From Deltaproteobacteria bacterium (GTDB lineage Bacteria; Myxococcota_A; UBA796; CAJQPC01), in contig JADKFE010000003.1 of assembly GCA_016717595.1 (NCBI GenBank), forward strand, positions 62,001-126,000: a stretch of 64,000 nucleotides of DNA, given 5' to 3'. Shown piece after piece: positions 53,734-61,900 of the stretch; position 1 is the stretch's first letter, and every line of letters starts with the position of its first letter. A program made the position numbers and the translations under genes. The notes under the pieces are model-generated. The model worked only from the letters and a program-made list of their open reading frames with translations. It searched no databases and was not told where the DNA came from.

Positions 53734-55284
53734 ATGTCCACCCCCCTGCTTCAAGTCCTCGTGTTCGTCTCCGGCGCGACCGTGATGGCGGTCGAAATGA
53801 CCGGTCTTCGGCTGCTCGCGCCCTTCTTCGGCACGAGCCTTCTCGTCACCACGATCCTGATTGGATCCATGATGGCGTTTCTCTCGCTGGGTTACCGCCT
53901 CGGTGGCGCATATGGCGATCGTTCTCCGACGCTGCGCGCGCTGTGTACGATCACTGGCGCGGCGGCCGGCCTCACGCTCCTCATCCCCTTCATCGGCCAG
54001 CCGATCCTGCGCGCGGCGGCGGGCGCGATTCGCCCGCTTCTAGAAGGGGAGCGCCTCGCCGAGCCCCAGGTGGCGATCGCGATGATCGTCGGCGGGCTTC
54101 TGGGCACCTTGGCGCTGTTCGCCGCGCCGGTCACGCTGATGGGCATGGTGAGCCCCTGGGCCGTGCGCCTCGCGGTCAAAGACGTCGAGAACGCCGGGGT
54201 CGCCGCGGGCAAGCTCTACTCCTTGTCTACGGTCGGCTCCATCGTCGGCTCGTTCTTGCCGGCCTTGGCGCTGGTGCCGCTCTTTGGGGTGCGCAACACC
54301 TTCGTCGTCGTGGGCGGGGCCCTGCTCGCGGTCTCGGCGGTGGGCTACTTCGGCACCCCCAAACACGCGACGGTGGGGGCGCTGGCGTTGCCCCTCGCGC
54401 TCTTGCCCCAGGGCCTCATCCGCCCCATGGACGGCCTCGTCGTCGAGAAAGAGTCGCTCTACCACTTCATCCAGGTGGTCATCGAGCCCTACGGCAAGTG
54501 TAAAGAGGCCTACCACCTCTACCTAAACGAGGGGGTGGGCGTTCACTCGGTGAAGTGCCTCGACCCGTCCATCGAGACCCGCGGCACCTGGGCGTACATG
54601 GCCGCCGCGCCCTTGTACAAGGACGACCCGATGAGCACCAAAGAGGTGCTCGTCATCGGCCTCGCCGGGGGCACCGTGGCCCGTCAGCTCTTGGAGGCCT
54701 TCCCCGAGGCCCACATCGACGGTGTCGAGATCGACGGTGAGGTGGTGCGTATCGGCGAGCAGTACTTCGACAACAAAGACCCCCGCATCACGCCCTACGT
54801 CATGGACGGGCGGGTGTTCTTGCAGGCCACGGACAAGGTCTACGACGTGATCCTCGTGGACGCTTACCGCCAGCCCTACATCCCGTTCCACCTCACGAGC
54901 GTGGAGTGGTGGAAGGAGGTCAAGCGCCACCTGGCGCCGGACGGTGTGGTCGCGATCAACGTGGCCTCGGTGCGCGGCGTGTCCCAAGACCTCACCCAGA
55001 TGATCTACCACACGATGCGCACCGAGCTTCCTTCTGTGCATCTCGTGGACGCCACCACGTCGAACGACATCCTCTTCGCCACCATGGGCGCCACGCCCAA
55101 GGAGCGCATCGCCGACAACCTCGCGGCCTTGCCCCGGGTGAAGGGCCTCGACCAGCTCCGCCCGGTGATCCGCGAGAAGCTCACCGGCGAGGTGCCGGGC
55201 TGGGAGCAGGCGCGGGTGCTCACCGACGACCAGGCCCCCGTGGAGATGGCCTGGGAGCTGATGGCGTTTGAGTACGTCCAGTGA
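53734..55284 (+). CDS. Membrane-fused spermidine synthase-like methyltransferase-fold protein
   Basis: 516 residues. About eight transmembrane helices (1-230; FVSGATVMAVEMTGLRLLAPFFG is the typical opening, shown in part by AVEMTGLRLLAPFFG) precede a Rossmann domain with LVIGLAGGTVARQLLE, IDGVEIDGEVV, DGRVFL and YDVILVDAYRQPYIPFHL, as in spermidine synthases. Such fusions are common in many phyla, and their true substrate is mostly unknown; a role in polyamine or aminopropyl chemistry at the inner membrane is inferred. Start by family N-terminus; no strong Shine-Dalgarno sequence. Confidence 0.85.
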   Translation: MSTPLLQVLVFVSGATVMAVEMTGLRLLAPFFGTSLLVTTILIGSMMAFLSLGYRLGGAYGDRSPTLRALCTITGAAAGLTLLIPFIGQPILRAAAGAIRPLLEGERLAEPQVAIAMIVGGLLGTLALFAAPVTLMGMVSPWAVRLAVKDVENAGVAAGKLYSLSTVGSIVGSFLPALALVPLFGVRNTFVVVGGALLAVSAVGYFGTPKHATVGALALPLALLPQGLIRPMDGLVVEKESLYHFIQVVIEPYGKCKEAYHLYLNEGVGVHSVKCLDPSIETRGTWAYMAAAPLYKDDPMSTKEVLVIGLAGGTVARQLLEAFPEAHIDGVEIDGEVVRIGEQYFDNKDPRITPYVMDGRVFLQATDKVYDVILVDAYRQPYIPFHLTSVEWWKEVKRHLAPDGVVAINVASVRGVSQDLTQMIYHTMRTELPSVHLVDATTSNDILFATMGATPKERIADNLAALPRVKGLDQLRPVIREKLTGEVPGWEQARVLTDDQAPVEMAWELMAFEYVQ

Positions 55285-55308
55285 CGCGCCGGGCTTGAGC
55301 CCAGCGCG
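55285..55308. terminator. Bidirectional stem-loop between convergent genes
   Basis: CGCGC-C-GGGC, loop TTGA, GCCC-A-GCGCG: nine base pairs with one C/A mismatch, starting at the stop codon of the plus gene and ending 7 nt from the stop of the radical SAM gene. Confidence 0.55.
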
Positions 55309-55315
55309 ACACGGC

Positions 55316-56896
55316 CTACTTCATCTGGTTCGCGACGCGCTTGAGCTCGCGTAAGCTCGTGATCTCTAAGAGTTTGCCGCGAATGGCGAACTCGGAGAAC
55401 CGCTGGGCTTTGCGCAGAACCTCGCCGCGCTCATAGAGCTTGCCCCAGAAGCTGTCGTACTTGCGCTGGTTGAAGCGGCGCACGAAGCGGTCGCTGGCCA
55501 AGAAGGTGACGAGCTCTTTGGGCAGGTTGTTGAACAGCGTCAAGAAGAAGAGGAAGTTGACGTAGCTGCCCTTGGGGACGTGAAAGCTCGCCCGGTACAC
55601 CTGGTTGTACTCATCGGTGATGAAGCCGTCCTCCATCGCCTTGTGGAAGAACTCCGTGCCCGGGTAGGCGATGAGCGAAGACGGCAGGAGGTTGTAGGGC
55701 GGCGGCAAGGTGCAGACCAAGCGCAGGCCCTTCATCACGTCCTCGGTGGACTCCCAGGGGTTGTCGAGGATGATGTGGTAGTCGGGGACCTGGATGTAGT
55801 CCTTGTACTTGCTGATGATGTTCACGGCCTTGAGGAGCTGCTCGTTCGTCATGCCGCGCTTGTACATGCGCATCGTCTCGGCGCTGCCGGTCTGGATGCC
55901 GAGCTCGGTGAAGCACAGGCCGGCGTCGATGAGCGCGGCGTACTTTTCTTCGTTGATCGTCGTCGGGCTGCACTGGGCGCGGAACGGCAGGCCGACCTCA
56001 CGTTTCCAGACTTCAGCGAACTTCTGAATCTCTTCAGTGGAGGTCGAGAAGAACACGTCGTCCTGGAAGTGGATGATGCCCACCTCGGGGAATCGGCGCA
56101 TGACCTGCTTGATCTCGCCGACCATGTGCTCCACGGAGCGGCGGCGCAGGTACTTCTGGCCCTTGTAGAGATCGTGGTTGAAGGCCACGCCGCAGTAGCT
56201 GCACTTGTGGGGGCAGCCGCGGGTGATCATCGTCTTGTAGGAGATGCGCAGATCGCCGTTGCGGTCGGGGTAGGTGGGGACGATGTGTTTGAAGGCCTCC
56301 CACTCGACCTTCACCATCTTGGCGTGGGATTCAGGGTCCCAGGTCCAGTCGTCCGCCAGATCGAAGTCTTGGTAGGGCATGGTGTCGAGGTCTTGCACCA
56401 GGGGGCGGTGCGGGTTGCCGACGACCTTGCCGTTGGGTTTGCGGAACCAGAAGTTCCGAACGTCGTAGTAGTCTTGGCCTTTGTCGAGGCGCTCGACGAG
56501 CTCCAACAAGGCCAGCTCCCCTTCGCCGACACACACCGCGTCCACAAACTCAAGGGCTTGTTGGGGCATGGTCGTGGGGTGAAAGCCGCCCCAGATGAGC
56601 ATCTTCTCGGGGTAGCGGCCCTGAATCGCCCGGGTGGCCTGCACGGCGACGTCAAACATCGAGGTGAGGAACGACACCCCGACGAGATCGTAGTCCTTCA
56701 CGAGATCGAGCATGTCCTCGACCAAGGACTGCTTCATCTGCTTGATGTAGCCGGGCTGAAACCGGTTGGTGTAGTTGTCAGCCGGGAGGAAGATCATCCG
56801 AACCTCGTGGCCGTGGGCCTTGAGGTAGGACGACAACGTGCGGATGCACGGGGAGTAATGGTCGATCGGCGTGGGGTTGATGAGCGCGACCTTCAT
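55316..56896 (-). CDS. B12-binding radical SAM protein
   Basis: 526 residues. N-terminal cobalamin-binding-like domain (MKVALINPTPIDHYSPCIRT, LIWGGFHPTTMPQQAL), then radical SAM core with CX3CX2C in RGCPHKCSYCGVAF, and IIHFQDDVFFSTS. Resembles the large class-B methyltransferase/BchE-like group, where substrates range from lipids to peptides and bacteriochlorophyll; none can be chosen here. GGAGG 5-6 nt before ATG 56896 sets the start; an upstream ATG at 56947 is not supported. Confidence 0.87.
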   Translation of the reverse strand: MKVALINPTPIDHYSPCIRTLSSYLKAHGHEVRMIFLPADNYTNRFQPGYIKQMKQSLVEDMLDLVKDYDLVGVSFLTSMFDVAVQATRAIQGRYPEKMLIWGGFHPTTMPQQALEFVDAVCVGEGELALLELVERLDKGQDYYDVRNFWFRKPNGKVVGNPHRPLVQDLDTMPYQDFDLADDWTWDPESHAKMVKVEWEAFKHIVPTYPDRNGDLRISYKTMITRGCPHKCSYCGVAFNHDLYKGQKYLRRRSVEHMVGEIKQVMRRFPEVGIIHFQDDVFFSTSTEEIQKFAEVWKREVGLPFRAQCSPTTINEEKYAALIDAGLCFTELGIQTGSAETMRMYKRGMTNEQLLKAVNIISKYKDYIQVPDYHIILDNPWESTEDVMKGLRLVCTLPPPYNLLPSSLIAYPGTEFFHKAMEDGFITDEYNQVYRASFHVPKGSYVNFLFFLTLFNNLPKELVTFLASDRFVRRFNQRKYDSFWGKLYERGEVLRKAQRFSEFAIRGKLLEITSLRELKRVANQMK

Positions 56897-56917
56897 CGGA
56901 TCCTCCAGAGTCGGCTC

Positions 56918-56923
56918 AGTGTA
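56918..56923 (-). promoter_or_regulatory. -10-like TACACT upstream of radical SAM gene
   Basis: Minus strand TACACT (56923-56918); predicted start near 56911 gives a ~15-nt leader that still contains GGAGG. No clear -35. Confidence 0.3.
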
Positions 56924-56973
56924 GCAGCGGGGGGTGGGGGTCGCCACGCCAAGTCAGGGCTGGCTGTGTGTTT

Positions 56974-58872
56974 TCACCCACCAGCCGCGGAGGGCACGGC
57001 CAAGACGACCCCTTCGACGTCGCCGTGGGTGACCTGGTCAACTTCAGCGCGCAGGGCACGCTCAGGAAGCCTCAGGCCGATCCAGATCGGGCCTTGGGGC
57101 GTGGGCCGCAGCACCACGTCCACGGCGGTGGGCTGTTTGGCCTGATCCGACGAGGCTTGTGGGATGAGCAGCGCGGAGAGCGCGCCGCCTTGAGCGGTCA
57201 CGCGCACGACGCCCGCGGCGGTGCTCAGCGTGGCGACGCCGTCTGTGAGGGTGAGGCCGTGGACGCCGTCGGTGAGGGCGGTGAGCGCGGCCTGGCTCTC
57301 GGGGCTGATCGTCGGCGGCAGGCCCGGCGGCTGGCGGCGAAGCACACGGCGCACCAGCGCGCGGCTCTCCTCTAAGCCCAGCGCGGCGCCAAGAACGAAG
57401 AACAGCCCGGCGCCGCCCCCGCCCAAGACGAGGATCGAGACGAGGCCGTCCCCGGCGTAGGGCCGCATGGCAGAAACTGCCAAGCCCATCCCGGCGGTGG
57501 CGATGAGCGCCTTGGCGTGGGGCTTGATCAGCGCCGACCACAGGCCGCCGGCCCGCCTGTGCAAGAGCGCGGTGAGCCAGAACACCTCGACGGTGGCCAA
57601 GATCGCGTGAGAGAGCGGGATGCCGATGACGCCGAGCCGCGCGGTGAGCCACGCCGCCAGCGGGAACTTCACCAGCACCAGGCCGAGGCCGATCCACATC
57701 GGCGTGCGGGGGTCGTTCAGGGTGTAAAAGACGGGCACCAGCACCCGCTGGGCGCCGATGGCCCAGATGGCGACGGCGTAGCCCCGCAGGATCGTCGCCG
57801 TGGCGGCGGTGTCCTGGGCGGTGAACGCCCCGCGCTCAAAAAACAGGGCGACGAGGGGATCGGCGAGGAGGTAGAGCCCGACGGCGGCGGGCAGCATGAA
57901 GGTGGAGTTGAGGTTGAGGGCGCCGGAGAGATCGCGGCGGAAGGCGGCGTGATCGCCTCGGGCGGCGTGAACGGAGAGCCCCGCCAAGGCCGCGACGCCG
58001 ACGGCGCCGGAGATGATCGAGAACGGCAGGTGCGCGATTCGGAAAGCGTAGAGCAACCACGAGACCGGGCCGTCGCCCAGACGAGAGGCGAGCTGGGTCT
58101 CGACGAGCAGGTGGAGCTGGGTGACGGAGATGGCGATGACCGCGGGCAGCACAAACGCCCACAGGCGCCGCAGCGCGGGGTGCCCCGCGAGGGTGGGGCG
58201 CAGGCGAAAGCCTTGGCGCCGCAAGAGCGGGAGCTGGGCGAGGGCCTGGGCGGCGCCGCCGAGGAGCGAGGCCCAGGCCACGGCGAAGATCGCGGGGTGG
58301 CCGGTGAGCCGCTCGTAGGCCGGCGCGGCGAGGCAGGCGGCGATCACCGCGCCGTTCATCAACAGCGGGCTCACCGCGGGCAAGAAGAAGCGGCCGCGCA
58401 CGTTGAGCATGCCCATAAACACCGAGGCCATGGCGATGAGGCCCACGAACGGCGAGAGCGCTCGGGACAAGGACGCGGTGAGCGCGGCCTTCTCGACGTT
58501 GGCCTCAAAGCCCCCGGCGATGAGGCTCACCAACGGATCGGCGAAGGCGAAGGTCAGCAGCGCGACGGCGGCGACGGCGGCGAGCAAGACGCCCAAGAAG
58601 GCGTTGGCCAAGGCGAAGGCGGCGTCTCGGCCGTCCTTCTCATCGACGTCGGCGTAGAGCGGCACGAAGGCGTTGGACAGCGCGCCCTCTGCGAAGAGCT
58701 CACGCATCAGGTTGCCGATGCGGAACGCGGCGTTCCAGGCGTCCGCGGCGAGGCCCGCGCCAAAGACGGCGGCGAAGACGACCTCGCGGGCGAGGCCGCT
58801 CACCCGAGAGAGCAGGTTCGCGGCGCCCAGCGCGGCGACGCTCTTACGAAGAGACGGGTTCGGTGAAGACAT
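56974..58872 (-). CDS. murJ: Lipid II flippase MurJ with C-terminal extension
   Basis: 632 residues. About 14 transmembrane helices with MurJ motifs (LLSRVSGLAREVVFAAVFG, AFRIGNLMRELFAEGALSNAFVPLY in part, GRFFLPAVSPLLMN, LFFERGAFTAQDT, YTLNDPRTPMWIG). Moves lipid II across the inner membrane for peptidoglycan synthesis. The family ends near residue 515-520; here ~110 extra residues follow (SPESQAALTALTDGVHGLTL...VDVVLRPTPQGPIWIGLRLP), strand-rich and soluble. GAGG just before ATG 58872. Not adjacent to cell-wall genes. Confidence 0.9.
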   Translation of the reverse strand: MSSPNPSLRKSVAALGAANLLSRVSGLAREVVFAAVFGAGLAADAWNAAFRIGNLMRELFAEGALSNAFVPLYADVDEKDGRDAAFALANAFLGVLLAAVAAVALLTFAFADPLVSLIAGGFEANVEKAALTASLSRALSPFVGLIAMASVFMGMLNVRGRFFLPAVSPLLMNGAVIAACLAAPAYERLTGHPAIFAVAWASLLGGAAQALAQLPLLRRQGFRLRPTLAGHPALRRLWAFVLPAVIAISVTQLHLLVETQLASRLGDGPVSWLLYAFRIAHLPFSIISGAVGVAALAGLSVHAARGDHAAFRRDLSGALNLNSTFMLPAAVGLYLLADPLVALFFERGAFTAQDTAATATILRGYAVAIWAIGAQRVLVPVFYTLNDPRTPMWIGLGLVLVKFPLAAWLTARLGVIGIPLSHAILATVEVFWLTALLHRRAGGLWSALIKPHAKALIATAGMGLAVSAMRPYAGDGLVSILVLGGGGAGLFFVLGAALGLEESRALVRRVLRRQPPGLPPTISPESQAALTALTDGVHGLTLTDGVATLSTAAGVVRVTAQGGALSALLIPQASSDQAKQPTAVDVVLRPTPQGPIWIGLRLPERALRAEVDQVTHGDVEGVVLAVPSAAGG

Positions 58873-58951
58873 CGGGCCTCGGGTTAACCCGGGCGCAGAC
58901 CCAACACAGGTCACCGCGTCAAGATCCTGTCACGAATGAAGATTCTCCAGG

Positions 58952-58957
58952 TATGCT
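58952..58957 (+). promoter_or_regulatory. -10 box (TATGCT) 6 nt before a GTG start
   Basis: TATGCT ends at 58957 and GTG is at 58964: the same 6-nt spacing as upstream of 31858 and of plsB. No Shine-Dalgarno sequence. Suggests a leaderless transcript. Confidence 0.45.
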
Positions 58958-58963
58958 GCCGCT

Positions 58964-61900
58964 GTGCGACGACCCCTTGCCATGATGGCGCTCCTGGGTG
59001 CGCTCCCCGTGGCCTGGGCCGCGACGGGAGGCCCTGACGCTGGCGGCGTGTCGTGGCTGGACTCCGATGAGGCTGAAGGCCCGCCCTCGACGCTGTTGGA
59101 CATCCGCGCCGAGGGGGCGCTGCTCAGCCTAGGCGACGAGGAGCAGACCCCGCTGAGCTTGCCGTTCACGGTGTCGTGGTATGGCTCGGCGGAGACCTTG
59201 CTCTATGTAGGGGACAACGGCACCGCCTTCTTCTCTGGGAGCCAAGACGCCGCGGACGTCACCTGCGCCCCGGGCGGCGCCTGGTCCGGCGTCGCCGCGT
59301 GGTGGCTGGACCACGACGGCGCAGCGCTGCGCACGGCGACCCTCGGCCAGTACCCTCGGCGCCTCTTCGTGATTGATTGGTCGAGCGCCCAACCCAAGGG
59401 CGCGAGCGGCGACGGGCAGGTCCAGGTGTGGTTTCAGGAGGCCCGGGACGAGGCGGTCATCGTGCTCGGCGACCTCGACGTCGGCGACGCGGCCTTTGAT
59501 GGCGGCGCCGGGGCGGTGATCGGCGTGCAGGGCAGCGCGAGCGCCGGGGTGGCGTGGTCCTGCGCCGGTGGGCTCAGCGACGGCCTGAGCGCCTGGTTTG
59601 GCCCGGAGTCGAGCCGTCCGGGGGCGGCGGCGGTGAACCTCGGCGACCAGAGCCGGGCGTGGTACGGCGGCTCGTCCTATGGGTACCTCGGGCAGACCCT
59701 CGCGGGCGGGGATCTCAACGACGACGGCCTCAGCGAGCTGATCATGGGCGCCCCCGAGGCCGATCAGGTCGTCATCACCTACGGCGGCCTCGCCCCCGGC
59801 AGCGGCGACGCGAGCGCGGCGGAGGCGATCTTCACCGGGGCCAGCGGCGGCGAGCTCGGCGCGGCGATGCTCGTGGTGGACCTCGACGGCGACGGCTTTG
59901 ACGACGTGATCTTGGGCGAGCCAAGGTCGGACACCGCCGGGAAGGACGCCGGGGCGGTGTATCTGCTGCGACACGACACGTTCGGCGGCACAAACGCCGT
60001 GAAGACCTTCGCCGACGCCACGCTCACCGGCGACCCGTCCAGCGACGCCCAGGCCGGGGATGGTCTCGCCAGCGCTGATGTGGACGGTGACGGCTACAAC
60101 GATCTTTGGATCGGCGCCCCGGGCGACGACACCGACGGCCTCAACGCCGGGGCGGTGGCGCTGTGGAGCGGCGGGGTGAGCTGGAGCTCGGGCTCCCTCG
60201 TGGGCCTGCCGACCCTCGGCGGCGCGTCCGCTGGGGACAAGCTCGGCTTGGCGCTCTCCGCCGGAGATGTAGACGGCGACGGCCTCGGCGACCTGCTCGC
60301 GGGCAGCGCCACCAGCGACATCGCCGCGACAGACGCCGGGGCGGCGTGGCTGGTGCTCGGCGGCGGGCGCGCGGGGCGGGCCGACATCGACGCTGAGGCC
60401 ATCGCGGAGATCACCGGGGTCACCGCGCTCGACTACCTGGGCGCCGCCGTGGCGCTCCTCGATCTGGACGGCGACGGCCTCGATGATCTGGCCTTGGGCG
60501 CCCCACGACAAGACTCCGGCGCGAGCAACGCCGGGGCCGTGTACCTCTTCTACGACGGATCTTCGGTGGTGGGCGCGTCGTCGGCGTCGGGCGCCGATGG
60601 GCGGGTGCTCGGCGACTCCAGCGCGGCGCTCTTGGGCACGGCGCTGACCGCGGGTGACCTCGACGGCGACGGCGTGGAGGATCTGCTCATCGGCGGACCG
60701 GGCGCGTACAGCTCCGCCGGGGCCGCGTGGGTGCTTCGTGACGCGCCCATCGGCGATCTTTTGGCCTCGGACGCGGACCACGTCTTGCGCGGCGGGTACT
60801 CCGGCGGCGGGGCGGGCACGGGGCTCACGCTCCTCGCTGATCAGGACGGCGACGGCTTCGGGGAGGTGGCGGTCGGCGCCTGGTTTGGCTCCGTCGCGAC
60901 GTACACGCTCAACGGGGTGGTGAGCGTCTGGCCGTATCGCCCCTCGTTTCTTGACCTGGACGGGGATGGGCTCGTCGGCGCCGCCGCCGATGGGCCGGAC
61001 TGTGACGACGCCGACGCTGGGGTCTATCCCGGCAACGACGAGGGCTTGACCTTAGACGCGGCGGGCTACGCCTACGACGACGACTGCGACGGCTGGGTAG
61101 ACGGCGTGTACCTCACCCGCACCCGCGCTGAGCACCTCGCGTATGAGCGGGTGGAGGTGCTCGGCGATCCGGCGGCGGAGCTGTTCAACTTTGAGTCCAC
61201 GTCGAGCGGCGCGTCGGTCGAGACGCTCTACGCCTCAAACGGCGTCACCTTGGCCGGATCTGGGGGCGTGACCGCCGCGAGCGCGGTGTATGGCAGCGAC
61301 GCCGTGGGGCGCTTCGCCGCCCAGGTGAACCCGACGAGCGCCGGAAACCAGCTCACCCTGAGCTTTGACCGCGACGTCGACGCGCTCTCGTTTCAGCTCC
61401 TCGACGGCGTAGAGACCCTCGCGCTTCAGGCCTGGGACGCCGATGGGGTGGATCTGCTCGTGAGCGGAGGCGCGGCGCCGCTTGAGCACTCCGGCGAAGA
61501 CGTCCCCGGCGGGCGCTTCGTCGGCGGGATCTTCGCCAGCCCGGCGCGGCTGGTCACCCTGAGCGCGCCGACGGCGGACGGCTGGGGCCTCGACAACCTG
61601 CGGATCTACTGGAGCGAAGAGAGCGACCGGGACGCTGATGGCTGGCGTGGCCTCGACGGTGACTGCGACGACTCCGACGCCGAGATTTACCCCGGCGCCG
61701 CCGAGGATCTCTCAAACGGCAAGGACGACGACTGTGACGGGATCATCGACGGCGGCGGCGCGACCTTGTGGACCGACGCGGCGCTGTGGGAGGCCGAGAC
61801 GGTCGCCATCCTCACGGCCATCAACTTTGAGGAGCTGGCCCTTGGCGACACCGTGGCCGACCAGTACAACGCCTTGGGCCTGGACGCGGACGCCGAGCTT

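Noticed and set aside
55580..58866. Two large plus-strand frames (521 and 449 residues) over the radical SAM and MurJ genes
   Set aside because: Both are antisense shadows of well-supported genes with biased composition.
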